Source: JAFAHD01 sp035654355 | GTDB taxonomy: Bacteria > Vulcanimicrobiota > Vulcanimicrobiia > Eremiobacterales > Eremiobacteraceae | Assembly (NCBI GenBank): GCA_035654355.1 | Contig: DASRXC010000118.1 | Coordinates: forward strand, 1-64,000 | Reading direction: 5' to 3' | Length of the DNA stretch: 64,000 bases | Shown here: positions 31,601-39,862 of the stretch, piece after piece | How positions within the stretch are numbered: the first letter of the stretch is position 1 | Layout: every line of letters begins with the position of its first letter | Position numbers and translations under genes: made by a program | Notes under the pieces: model-generated | Databases searched by the model: none | What the model was told of the DNA's origin: nothing | The model's input: only the letters and a program-made list of their open reading frames with translations

Positions 31601-33136
31601 ATGCTTGCGATCGGCTATTGCGGCGCGGTGCGCGGTATCGAAGCGTACATCGTGCGCGTCGAAGTGGTGGGCATTGCGACCGCTGACGTCGGCATCCACA
31701 TCGTCGGTCTTGCCGACCGCTCGATCCAAGAATCGAAGGAGCGCGTCAACGCGGCGATCCGCTCGTCAGGTTTTCTTTTTCCGACCTATCGCGTCGTCGT
31801 CAATCTCGCGCCCGCCGATGTACGCAAAGAAGGTGCGGCGTTCGATGTCGCTCTGGCGCTGACGATACTTGCGATGGACGAGCAGATCGACGCGCGCCGG
31901 CTGCGCGACGTCGTCGCCGTCGGCGAGCTTGCACTCGACGGTGCGATCAAACCGGTCGGCGGCGTGCTGCCGATCGCGATGGGAGTCAAGCGCTCCCGAC
32001 ACACGCGCTTGATCGTACCGGCTGACAATGTTGAGGAAGCCGCGCTCGTTGAAGGCCTTACTCTTTATCCCGTGCGCACGCTGGCGCAGGCGGTCGACGT
32101 GGTGCTCGGCCGCGGGGAGGCCGGCATACGTTCGCACGGAGCGAGCCGCGCAGCGGTGTCGGAGCCCGTGCGGTTTGCTGAAGATCTCGAAGACGTGAAA
32201 GGCCAGCAGCGCGCCAAGCGCGCGATGGAAGTCGCCGCTGCCGGCGGCCACAACCTGCTGTTCATCGGACCGCCTGGCGGCGGCAAGACGATGCTCGCAC
32301 GTCGCATGCTGTCGATCTTGCCGGCGATGACGCCGGATGAGGCGCTTGAGGTCACCACGCTCTACAGTGTGAGTGGACTGCTGCGCGATCGGTCTCGCCT
32401 CGCATCGCAGCGTCCCTTTCGCGCGCCGCATCACACGGTCAGTGCGATAGCGCTGGTAGGCGGCGGTTCGCGTCCTCGACCCGGCGAGGTGTCGCTGGCG
32501 CACCGCGGCGTGCTCTTCTTAGATGAGTTGGCGGAGTTCCAACGCGCGGCGCTTGAAGTGCTCCGCCAGCCGTTGGAAGAGGGCTGCGTCAGCATCAGCC
32601 GAGCAGGCAGGGCCATCACGTTTCCGGCACGATTTATGCTGCTCGCAAGTCTCAACCCGTGTCCGTGCGGCTACCAAGGCGACCCCTTGCGCGGCTGCTC
32701 GTGCTCTCCCGTCGCCGTCGCGCGTTATCTGTCGAAGATCTCGGGCCCGCTGCTTGACCGCATCGACATGCACGTCGACGTGCCGCGCGTCGCGTACGCC
32801 GACATCGCAACCCAGCGCGTCGCCGAGTCGTCTGCCGCCGTCCGCGCACGCGTCCAAAGCGCGCGCGATGCGCAACGCGCGCGGCTGGGCGCCAAGGGGT
32901 GTAACGCGGCTATGCCTTCGAGACTTCTGCGCGATCATTGCGCGCTCGACGAACGTTGTCGCGCGCTGGTCGCCGCAGCGATGTCGCGCTTGCATTTGTC
33001 GGCACGCGCACACGATCGGATTCTGCGCGTCGCGCGGACGATCGCGGATTTGGCGGGCTGCACAGCGCTGACGCCCGATCACCTCGCTGAAGCGATCGGC
33101 TACCGTTCCCTCGACCGTCTCTTGCGGGCGGCGTGA
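31601..33136 (+). CDS. comM: ComM/YifB family Mg-chelatase-like AAA+ ATPase
   Basis: The 511-residue protein has a Lon-like N-terminal domain, an AAA+ core with Walker A GPPGGGKT (223-230), the block FRAPHHTVS, Walker B VLFLDELAEF and NPCPCGYQGDP with its cysteines, then the C-terminal Mg-chelatase domain. ComM is a hexameric helicase that promotes branch migration in natural transformation. DprA (40612-41757), also a transformation protein, is in the window but not adjacent. Confidence 0.95.
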   Translation: MLAIGYCGAVRGIEAYIVRVEVVGIATADVGIHIVGLADRSIQESKERVNAAIRSSGFLFPTYRVVVNLAPADVRKEGAAFDVALALTILAMDEQIDARRLRDVVAVGELALDGAIKPVGGVLPIAMGVKRSRHTRLIVPADNVEEAALVEGLTLYPVRTLAQAVDVVLGRGEAGIRSHGASRAAVSEPVRFAEDLEDVKGQQRAKRAMEVAAAGGHNLLFIGPPGGGKTMLARRMLSILPAMTPDEALEVTTLYSVSGLLRDRSRLASQRPFRAPHHTVSAIALVGGGSRPRPGEVSLAHRGVLFLDELAEFQRAALEVLRQPLEEGCVSISRAGRAITFPARFMLLASLNPCPCGYQGDPLRGCSCSPVAVARYLSKISGPLLDRIDMHVDVPRVAYADIATQRVAESSAAVRARVQSARDAQRARLGAKGCNAAMPSRLLRDHCALDERCRALVAAAMSRLHLSARAHDRILRVARTIADLAGCTALTPDHLAEAIGYRSLDRLLRAA

Positions 33137-33155
33137 GCGCGCTCGCGCGGGCAGA

Positions 33156-33596
33156 TCAACTGCCGGACTGACAGAACGCGGTCAGGGCCTGTTCTACGTC
33201 CGGCATGGGCGCCGCATACGTGAACGTGTAGGTGAAGATGTACATCGACTTCCCTTGCCGGAAGAGGAACGTGTCGACATTGCGCCGCTCCGGCATGTCG
33301 GGCCGAGCGATGCCGGTCGCGATGAGGTGTTGAGCGCTCTGCCCGCACATCGTCGTGGTGTCCACTTGGACTTTGACGCCTTCAACTTTGTTGAGAGCAT
33401 CGGTGAGCATACGCACTGCGTCCGCTGGTTGACACTCGCATGCCCGCTGCGACGCGACGACGATGCTCTGCGTCCCATCGCTTTCGGCTCGGGTATATCG
33501 AGCGTATTCGTCAGCGCTCGTCAGCTCAGCCGGCTGCCACGGAGGCGGCAGCATCGGCGAACCTGACATCGCTCCTGCCAACAGGATCGCGAGCAT
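33156..33596 (-). CDS. Hypothetical exported protein
   Basis: The 146-residue protein starts with a short hydrophobic segment (MLAILLAGAMSGSPML) and has four Cys residues: Cys52 and Cys54 (RACECQP), one in TTTMCGQSAQ and one near the C-terminus (AFCQSG). No family is recognised. It lies on the opposite strand between comM and the next plus-strand gene. It may be secreted and disulfide-bonded; this is inferred only from the segment and cysteines. Confidence 0.6.
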   Translation of the reverse strand: MLAILLAGAMSGSPMLPPPWQPAELTSADEYARYTRAESDGTQSIVVASQRACECQPADAVRMLTDALNKVEGVKVQVDTTTMCGQSAQHLIATGIARPDMPERRNVDTFLFRQGKSMYIFTYTFTYAAPMPDVEQALTAFCQSGS

Positions 33597-33676
33597 GTCG
33601 GCAGCTTCATGTCGTCGTCTGTCCCAACCTCTCGCGACGCAGGAACGACGTGCGCGATTGATGCACGGTGGTGTCC

Positions 33677-34540
33677 ATGAAGACCGCTCGTTTTTGGACG
33701 CGCGCTCGTATCGATGCTGTCGGTCGCAACGGCAAACAATTTCGCGTCGCAGCGCGCGGTTGGTCGGACGAGAGCATCGAAGCGGCGCAAGCTTGTGCAG
33801 TGGATATCGCCAACAAGGTGGCGGAGCTCATCGGCTCTGGCAGAAAGAGCGGCGAGCGGTATCCGTACGGCGTTCGGCCGCTCCCTGAACCGGTCGTGCG
33901 AGAGTTCAGATCCGACGACGGTCAGCTAGACGCACTGGTCACCCGCAACGGCTACGGTGCGCTTGTCCTCAACGCGCAGCGGATGATGTTCGTCGACATC
34001 GACAAACCCGATACGGAATCTCAGGGCGGCGGCCTCGGCGGGATCTTCGGATCGCTTTTCGGCAAGCCTAAACCCGCGCCGGCCCCGACCGATCCGGCAC
34101 TCGATTCCATCAACGCAGTCGCTTCGGCTCATGCGCTGAGCGCGCGGGTCTATCAAACCGCAGCCGGCCATCGGCTCATCGTCACCAGCGCCCCGTTCGC
34201 GCCAGACGATTCGCAGACGGAATCGCTCCTCAATGAATTCGGCTGCGACCCGCTCTACGTAAAATTGTGCCGCTCGCAGGACTCATTCCGCGCGCGATTG
34301 ACCCCGAAGCCGTGGCGCTGCCGCATGCTGAATCCGCCTGCTGAATTTCCAATCGATGTGCCGCAGCTACAAGATCGCTACAATCGTTGGCTCGTCGATT
34401 ACGAGACCAAGTCAACCGCCTTTGCGACTTGTCGCTACGTCACATCGGTCGGCGGCGAAGCGATCGCGCCGGGGTTCGCGCCGTTGATCGAGTATCACGA
34501 CGCTCAAACGAAAGCGACGAGCGACCTCACACTCGCGTAG
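33677..34540 (+). CDS. Conserved protein of unknown function
   Basis: The 287-residue protein looks like a conserved family I have seen without a name. It has a Gly-rich linker (GGGLGGIFGSLFG, about 116-128), MMFVDIDKP upstream of it and GHRLIVTSAPF, then CDPLYVKLCRSQDSFRARLTPKPWRC. The DxD-like and R/H positions faintly recall archaeo-eukaryotic primase cores, but this is weak. No signal peptide. It overlaps the convergent acetyltransferase by 14 nt. Start ATG 33677 is preferred over two upstream GTGs. Confidence 0.75.
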   Translation: MKTARFWTRARIDAVGRNGKQFRVAARGWSDESIEAAQACAVDIANKVAELIGSGRKSGERYPYGVRPLPEPVVREFRSDDGQLDALVTRNGYGALVLNAQRMMFVDIDKPDTESQGGGLGGIFGSLFGKPKPAPAPTDPALDSINAVASAHALSARVYQTAAGHRLIVTSAPFAPDDSQTESLLNEFGCDPLYVKLCRSQDSFRARLTPKPWRCRMLNPPAEFPIDVPQLQDRYNRWLVDYETKSTAFATCRYVTSVGGEAIAPGFAPLIEYHDAQTKATSDLTLA

Positions 34541-35108
34541 GAGCGCACGCGTCGCGCACGATGCTCGTCGCCAGTTGCGCGAATGGCACGGGCTCGGCCG
34601 GCGAAGCATCGCGGTCGCGCAAGGCGCGCTGGCACCACAATGTGTCGCGCCACGCTCCGAACTTGTATCCGACTTGCCGGTAGATTCCGACGCGCTCGAA
34701 GCCGAGCGCGAGATGCAGACTCTCGCTAGCGCCGTTGGGAAGAGTGATGCCGGCGAACGCTCGATGATATCCCTGGGCAGCCAAGATCTCGAAGAGCGCG
34801 CGATAGAGCGAGCGGGCGACCCCAGATCGGCGCGCGCGCGCGTCGACGTAAACCGACACGTCGGTCGACCAGCGATACGATGCGCGCTCGCGGTGCGGTC
34901 CGGCGTACGCGTAGCCGACCACGTGACCGGCGTGCTCGGCGACGAGCCATGGAAACGTGGAGCGAAGTTTGTCGATGCGCGCCGCCATCTCGGCGGGGCG
35001 CGGTGCGATCTCTTCGAACGAGATGAACGTCTGCTCGACGATGGGCGCGTAGATCGCCGCGATCGAGTCCGCATCCTCAATGAGAGCAGGGCGCACATTG
35101 CATTCCAT
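34527..35108 (-). CDS. GNAT acetyltransferase (phosphinothricin-acetyltransferase type)
   Basis: The 193-residue protein begins MECNVRPALIEDADSIAAIYAP and follows the PAT/MnaT pattern: TFISFEEIAPRPAEMAARI, YAYAGPHRERASYRWSTDVSVYVD, the acetyl-CoA loop RRSGVARSLYRAL and AGITLPNGASESLHLALGFERVG. Substrates of this group include methionine sulfoximine and phosphinothricin-like amino acids. ATG 35108 is used; an upstream in-frame start at 35159 adds unrelated residues. Confidence 0.88.
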   Translation of the reverse strand: MECNVRPALIEDADSIAAIYAPIVEQTFISFEEIAPRPAEMAARIDKLRSTFPWLVAEHAGHVVGYAYAGPHRERASYRWSTDVSVYVDARARRSGVARSLYRALFEILAAQGYHRAFAGITLPNGASESLHLALGFERVGIYRQVGYKFGAWRDTLWCQRALRDRDASPAEPVPFAQLATSIVRDACAPTRV

Positions 35109-35174
35109 GATGTCGCTCTGCAGCACCGCAAGGTAACGCGCCTCTGTCCGTGTGGCCAAACAGCGCCCGCGTCG

Positions 35175-35828
35175 TTACGCCGGTTGTGGATGCGCTCGCT
35201 CGAAAGCGGCGTATTGATCGGCTGCCGCAAGCATCTCATCGGCGCACGCAGCTATCGTCTCGTAACGGAAAAGACCGGAGAGGATCGCTGTATCCCCGAT
35301 CTCGTTGCTCATCACGAACGCCGGTTGGACCTGAACGCCAAGCGCGCGGTACTCCGCCGTCGTCGCCTGCATGCGCTCGATGACGGCCGTGTCGTCCATC
35401 GCGCGCTCGATCGCTGCGGGCGAAAGCCGGCTCGCCTCCACTGCCACGCGCACCGCTTCATCGCGCCGCCCCACATGGCGCCCATCCACGAATGCTGCAT
35501 TCGTCAATGCGAGCCGCACGCTGTCGTCAGTGATGCCGAGCGAGCGCGCAGCTTCGGCCGCGAGATCGGCGAACCAGGTCGTGTCGTCGAGCGACTCGCG
35601 CCAGGCGGGATTTAGCGTTGCGCCGCTGACCGAGTGATTGCGCCGGTACTGCCACGCGGAAAGCTCGGCCGAGTAGCCCATGGAACCGCCACCGAACAGG
35701 TAGGCGATGCGCCAATCGTACTCCAGTCGCTGACCTAATGTCTGGCGCAGCCGCGCGAGTGCAGGCTCCACCACAAAGCACCACGATGAGAGCACGTCCA
35801 AGTAGTAGATTAGTTTCAGTCGCGTCAT
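35175..35828 (-). CDS. DsbA family protein lacking CxxC
   Basis: The 217-residue protein has a thioredoxin fold of the DsbA/2-hydroxychromene isomerase type: MTRLKLIYYLDVLSSWCFVVEPAL at the N-terminus (quoted in parts). The active site is SSWC, so the first cysteine is replaced by serine; a glutathione-type or isomerase role is likelier than disulfide formation. VQPAFVMSNEIGDTAILSG supplies the cis-Pro loop. ATG 35828 is preferred; the frame is open to 35948 with no homology. Confidence 0.85.
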   Translation of the reverse strand: MTRLKLIYYLDVLSSWCFVVEPALARLRQTLGQRLEYDWRIAYLFGGGSMGYSAELSAWQYRRNHSVSGATLNPAWRESLDDTTWFADLAAEAARSLGITDDSVRLALTNAAFVDGRHVGRRDEAVRVAVEASRLSPAAIERAMDDTAVIERMQATTAEYRALGVQVQPAFVMSNEIGDTAILSGLFRYETIAACADEMLAAADQYAAFERAHPQPA

Positions 35829-35947
35829 GGTAGGCGCGTGTTCTGAAGCCGGCGCCAGCGCGCCTGGCCTCGTTCGTACCCTGCCGAAAGAGGGCAGGCC
35901 GATGGGCGAACGCGAAACGGCGACCTCTTCATGAAAGGAACACCCCA

Positions 35948-36406
35948 ATGCCCTTTGTCGTCGGTATCTTTCCCAACACTGCTTCGCTCTCGAAGCTGAG
36001 CGACTCGCTCAAGGGAGCCGGGCTCGATCTCAGCCGCTTGATCGTCATCAGCGAAGAAGAGCCAAGCGAGGCGCTGATCGATGACGGCGTGCGGTTCCGT
36101 GCGTCGGGCGAGCCAGACACGCAAACGCTCGATTCGGCATTTGGTAACATCACCAGTTCTGGCGGCACAGAGGTGCCTGGATTGACGAACGAGAGGACGC
36201 CGTTTCGGGTCGACGTCGATTCACGCGGCAGCAGCAATCCAAATGAAGAAGCGCTTTCCGATCTCAACGTGCCTGACGGGCGCACCGACGACTACGAGCT
36301 GGCGATCGAAGCCGGCCGCTGCGTTGCCGGCTATCCGACGGCCGACACAGACTCGGTCAGGGGTATTTTCGTGAGCGCGGGCGGCAACCCGGTCGAAATC
36401 TTCTAG
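35948..36406 (+). CDS. Hypothetical acidic protein
   Basis: The 152-residue protein starts MPFVVGIFPNTASLSKLSDSLK, like an alpha/beta fold, and continues with an acidic, Ser/Thr/Gly-rich region. I do not recognise a family. GAAAGGAA lies about 8 nt upstream of the ATG. The gene ends 29 nt before a strong terminator, so it is likely monocistronic. The N-terminal strand-helix recalls small stress proteins, but that is weak. Confidence 0.72.
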   Translation: MPFVVGIFPNTASLSKLSDSLKGAGLDLSRLIVISEEEPSEALIDDGVRFRASGEPDTQTLDSAFGNITSSGGTEVPGLTNERTPFRVDVDSRGSSNPNEEALSDLNVPDGRTDDYELAIEAGRCVAGYPTADTDSVRGIFVSAGGNPVEIF

Positions 36407-36867
36407 CGCTCCTATTCTCACCTCGACGCCGATTGCGCGCGGCTAACGAAGCCGCGCGTTTTTTTTCTTCCCGCCCTAGACCTCGGATCGTCCCCGCGTG
36501 ATGGAGCGGACGCGTGGCGCGTCTGTGGTTCGTTGCGCTTGACACGTGGCGTCTGCAGGCGAGCATCCGCACCGTCCATGCGCGCGCCATCGAGGCAGCG
36601 CTCGTGGCAGCGGGCGCGGACACCGGCGTGTGCGTCGTCGATGCGTGCGCGGTCGTTTGCGGCGTTCGCTGCATCGTAAACGCGCGCGCTCCCGGCCAGC
36701 TGCGGACATTTTCGCGCCGGTTCGTGGCACGCGTGGCTGCGCTGCTCGCGTCGGGACGAACGCGTTGGCGACCGGGCATTCACGCATGCCCGATCGCCGA
36801 GTCGAGCGCCGATTTGTGGCGTGCGTTCATCGCGCGCTGTCGCGGCGCGTTCACGGAGTCAAGGTCA
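36407..36867. other. Stretch without an assigned gene
   Basis: This 461-nt stretch contains the terminator at 36436-36466. The rest is GC-rich and open in several frames on both strands, including a 118-codon extension of the downstream gene starting at 36514 with a Cys-rich segment. None of these frames looks like a known protein and none has a good ribosome binding site. It may be a long 5' region or a degraded gene. Confidence 0.6.
36436..36466 (+). terminator. Intrinsic terminator
   Basis: CGCGCGGCT (36436-36444) and AGCCGCGCG (36450-36458) form a 9-bp stem with an AACGA loop, followed by eight T residues (36459-36466). This is the clearest intrinsic terminator in the window and ends the 35948-36406 gene. 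Confidence 0.93.
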
Positions 36868-37689
36868 ATGGCAATCGACATATCTCACGAGTCGGCGAAA
36901 AAAGGCGGAGCGAGGACTCCGCGCGGCGCGCTGCGCTCGCGCGCACGGCGCGGCGCCGCGTTCGTGCGCCACATCGAGCGCACGGTCGATGCAGAGCTTG
37001 GGACTGACGAAGCCGCTGCGCGCCTGCGCCGCTACGTGGCCGACCACGATGCTCCCGCCGATGACGCAGCCGCTTTCGGGCGCCTGTGCGAAGTCATCTT
37101 CGCTCAAGGCATCGGCTTTGCGATCGTCGGGCGCAAACGCGAAGCACTCCTGAGAGCGTTCGCCGGTTTTGCGCCAGCGACGGTTGCGGAATTTTCAGAG
37201 ACCGACGTGTGTCACATCCTCGGCGAGCCAGTCATCCGCAACGCGGCCAAGATCCGAGCGTGCATCGCCAACGCGAAGCGCTGGTGCGCCTCACCCCAGG
37301 GAAGCTACCTCGCATACGTCGCGAGCAACGCGGCGAACGACGAGCCGCTCGAGGGTTGGCCGCGGCTCGCCGCCTTGGTGGAGAGCGATTTCGAGCGTCT
37401 CAACGAAATCGGCGCACGTCAGACGCTCAAACGCTGGGGCTTTTTCACCGCGTTCGGACATCCCGGCACTCGGAGAGTGATCGAGCGGCTCGGCTTGACC
37501 GATGCGACCGCGACGGCGGCAGAGGGTCAGACGCTGATCGGCGCGATCGCGGACGTCATGTCGCGCGATCCCTATCAGGTCGAAGGCGTGCTTGCGTTGT
37601 TCGCTGCGCGGGGACCGTGCGCGCCGCAGCCGCACTGCGTGCGATGTGTGCTCGTGGAGCGCTGCCCAAGCGCGTCAATCGATCGCTGA
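36868..37689 (+). CDS. HhH-GPD-type DNA glycosylase with C-terminal Cys cluster
   Basis: The 273-residue protein aligns by eye with DNA-3-methyladenine glycosylase I (Tag) over FGRLCEVIFAQGIGFAIVGRKREALLRAFAGF and IRNAAKIRACIANAKRW (parts). The C-terminus has C-x5-C-x2-C-x5-C (CAPQPHCVRCVLVERC), close to the C-x6-C-x2-C-x5-C 4Fe-4S motif of endonuclease III and MutY. It is thus a base-excision glycosylase whose class is uncertain. ATG 36868 has GGAG/AAGG upstream. It overlaps panE's 3' end by 15 nt. Confidence 0.75.
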   Translation: MAIDISHESAKKGGARTPRGALRSRARRGAAFVRHIERTVDAELGTDEAAARLRRYVADHDAPADDAAAFGRLCEVIFAQGIGFAIVGRKREALLRAFAGFAPATVAEFSETDVCHILGEPVIRNAAKIRACIANAKRWCASPQGSYLAYVASNAANDEPLEGWPRLAALVESDFERLNEIGARQTLKRWGFFTAFGHPGTRRVIERLGLTDATATAAEGQTLIGAIADVMSRDPYQVEGVLALFAARGPCAPQPHCVRCVLVERCPSASIDR

Positions 37690-38700
37690 TGCGAGCGCTG
37701 CTGGTTTGCCGCGAAAATCGTCCCAGGGGATAGTACCGGCGACGATGCCGTCGAGCAGGCGCGTCACCGCGGCGTTCGCGGGCGCCCCAATGTCATGCGC
37801 TCGTGCTCGCTCGCCTACTGCTCCGTTAAGCGAATCGACTTCGGTGTGCGTGCTATGTGCGCGCGCGTCGATGAGCAGCGATGGAAGCTTGCCTCCGCGC
37901 GCCCTCGCGACGCGCGACGCAAGCACGACGCGCAGCATGGTTTCGGACAGGGTCCGCGCTGCGACAGCCAAGAGGTTGACCGGGAAACCCGGCAACGCGA
38001 TAGCTCGGATGCGCAGGGCGTCCATCACCGCGATCGCTTCGCGCGTGCATCGCCGCTCGATCGAAAACGCAAGCCGGTCGCGATACAACTGCTCCGGGGT
38101 CCAGTCGAGGACCGCGCACACGGCGTTCGCTTGGATGTTGATGAGCAGCTTGGACCACTTGAGCGCGCGCCAGTCGTCGACGGCGTTGACGTCCATGTGC
38201 GTCAGCGTTAGTGCGGCGATGAGCCAGTTATGCGGCGACGCGCCGACCGGCGCGATCGCGAGCCCTCCCTTGCGTGATGCTATGATGGCGCCGTCCGCCG
38301 TGCGATCGACGGCGGTCGTCAGCGCGCCGGCGACGATGCGGTCAGCGCCAAAAGCGTCAGCAAGCCGTTCCTCGTTTCCGAGCCCGTTCTGCACCGTAAG
38401 AAGCGTTGCACTGCCGCAGGATGGGATGTTTCGGATTGTCTCGATCGCTTCGCCGGTCGAGTACGATTTGACCGCGACGATAACAAGCTCGAAGGGCGCG
38501 CGCAGCGCTGCGTCGTCTGCCGTCACCGCCGCAGGCACGACGACGTGTCGGGACGTCGCGTCAGCATCGACGCGGTAACCGTCTGCAAGCGAGCTCAGCG
38601 CTTGCGGGCGCGCGAATAGGACCGCGTCGTGACCGGCGAATTGCAGGCGCGCTGCGAGGTACCGCCCGACTGCGCCGGCGCCGACGATGAGCGCCCTCAT
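37675..38700 (-). CDS. panE: 2-dehydropantoate 2-reductase (ketopantoate reductase)
   Basis: The 341-residue enzyme makes pantoate for coenzyme A with NADPH. The N-terminal Rossmann motif is IVGAGAVGRYLAARL (4-18). TVQNGLGNEERL and the catalytic Lys region ALKWSKLLINIQANAVCAVL are typical. The C-terminal helix bundle has TEVDSLNGAVG. It starts 1 nt after dut and closes the DUF5679-nrdR-dut-panE operon. Related reductases of this family may use other 2-keto acids. Confidence 0.9.
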   Translation of the reverse strand: MRALIVGAGAVGRYLAARLQFAGHDAVLFARPQALSSLADGYRVDADATSRHVVVPAAVTADDAALRAPFELVIVAVKSYSTGEAIETIRNIPSCGSATLLTVQNGLGNEERLADAFGADRIVAGALTTAVDRTADGAIIASRKGGLAIAPVGASPHNWLIAALTLTHMDVNAVDDWRALKWSKLLINIQANAVCAVLDWTPEQLYRDRLAFSIERRCTREAIAVMDALRIRAIALPGFPVNLLAVAARTLSETMLRVVLASRVARARGGKLPSLLIDARAHSTHTEVDSLNGAVGERARAHDIGAPANAAVTRLLDGIVAGTIPWDDFRGKPAALASAID

Positions 38701-38701
38701 G

Positions 38702-39154
38702 TTACGATCCTCGGCCGGTCGAACCGAAGCCGCCGCCGGCGCGTTCCGTCGCGGCGAGCTGATCGCGCTTCACGAACTCCGCATGCTGCACCGGCGCGAC
38801 GATCAATTGCGCGATGCGGTCGCCGCGATGCACGACAAATGGTTCGGTGCCGTGGTTGATGAGGATCACACTCACCGGTCCCCGGTAATCCGCATCGATC
38901 GTGCCCGGCGAGTTCAACAGTGTGACTCCATGCGCGAGCGCGAGACCGCTGCGCGGGCGTACCTGCGCTTCGAAGCCGGGTGGCAGCGCTATGCAGAATC
39001 CGGCCGAGACAAGCGCGCGCGCCCCCGGCGCGATGACGACGTCGCCGGAGATCGCGGCCAACAAGTCACAGCCGGCAGCATCGGCGCTCATGTAGCGCGG
39101 CAGTGGCAGCCCCTCGCCTTCGGGCAATACGCTGATTTCGACCGTGACGTCCAC
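38702..39154 (-). CDS. dut: dUTP diphosphatase
   Basis: The 150-residue trimeric enzyme hydrolyses dUTP to dUMP. The five motifs are present: SADAAGCDL (24-32), RPRSGLAL (66-73), GTIDADYRG (84-92), RGDRIAQLIV (109-118) and the C-terminal AGGGFGSTGRGS (139-150). It shares a base with the nrdR stop (TGATG). NrdR control of dNTP supply fits dut as an operon neighbour. Confidence 0.96.
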   Translation of the reverse strand: MDVTVEISVLPEGEGLPLPRYMSADAAGCDLLAAISGDVVIAPGARALVSAGFCIALPPGFEAQVRPRSGLALAHGVTLLNSPGTIDADYRGPVSVILINHGTEPFVVHRGDRIAQLIVAPVQHAEFVKRDQLAATERAGGGFGSTGRGS

Positions 39155-39606
39155 TAGTCGTTCTTGGTCTGCAGCTGGGCCAGCTCTTGCTGGAATGAAT
39201 CGATGTCCGCGAACGAGCGATAGACAGATGCAAAACGGATGTATGCCACCTTGTCGAGCGAACGCAGCGCGCTCATCACAAGTTCCCCGACCAAACCCGA
39301 CGGCAGCTCACTTTCACCGCGCGAGTACAGCTCGCGCTCGACGTCGTCGGCGATCTGCTGCATCTGGCTTTCGGAAATCGGACGCTTCTCGCAGGCCCGG
39401 CGCAGTCCGGCGATGACTTTATCGCGATTATAGGGTTCGCGCCGGCCGTCTTTTTTGACGATGAAGAGCCGGGCTGCTTCGATGCGCTCGTAGGTGGTGA
39501 AGCGATGTCGGCACGATTGGCACTCGCGCCGGCGGCGGACTGCGTTCTCGTCATCGCGGCTGTCGATGACTCGCGTATCGCCGCTGCGGCAAGCCGGACA
39601 GAGCAT
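39154..39606 (-). CDS. nrdR: Transcriptional repressor NrdR
   Basis: The 150-residue protein represses ribonucleotide reductase genes when dATP is high. The zinc ribbon has CPACRSG at residues 3-9 and CQSCRHRFTTYE at 31-42. The ATP-cone follows with IVKKDGRREPYNRDKVIAGLRRACEKRP (quoted in part; about 49-75) and VGELVMSALRSLDKVAYIRFASVYR. No ribonucleotide reductase gene is in the window. Confidence 0.97.
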   Translation of the reverse strand: MLCPACRSGDTRVIDSRDDENAVRRRRECQSCRHRFTTYERIEAARLFIVKKDGRREPYNRDKVIAGLRRACEKRPISESQMQQIADDVERELYSRGESELPSGLVGELVMSALRSLDKVAYIRFASVYRSFADIDSFQQELAQLQTKND

Positions 39607-39639
39607 AACGTCAGCGCGCCCGGCTCGCCGGAAGGATCG

Positions 39640-39786
39640 TTACTTGGACGCCCCTATTTTGAACAGCTTGGTGCCGCATACCGGACACGCGCCCTGCACC
39701 GCAGGCCGGCCGTTCTTCATGGTGATCTGCGTCGGGTCTTTGATCTCTCTCTTGGCCTTGCATTTCACGCAATACGCTTCGGGCAT
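39640..39786 (-). CDS. DUF5679 small zinc-ribbon protein
   Basis: This 48-residue protein has two CxxC knuckles: CVKC (residues 6-9) and CPVC (34-37). The text MPEAYCVKCKAKREI and KNGRPAVQGACPVCGTKLFK matches the DUF5679 family. AAGGAG lies 8 nt before ATG 39786. It is 33 nt upstream of nrdR on the same strand. Function unknown; a nucleic-acid binding or metal role is likely. Confidence 0.92.
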   Translation of the reverse strand: MPEAYCVKCKAKREIKDPTQITMKNGRPAVQGACPVCGTKLFKIGASK

Positions 39787-39862
39787 CTATCTTTCTCCTT
39801 CGAGATGGACGGGCCATGACATGCGAAGGACCGCCCGGTTGGAGTTCGAACGCCCCCCGAAC

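Noticed and set aside
34575..35615. Plus-strand ORF of 346 codons
   Set aside because: Antisense to the GNAT and DsbA-like genes, which have clear family motifs.
36514..36867. N-terminal extension of the glycosylase gene or a separate Cys-rich gene
   Set aside because: No homology, no ribosome binding site, and the downstream ATG fits the family; left as an unassigned stretch.
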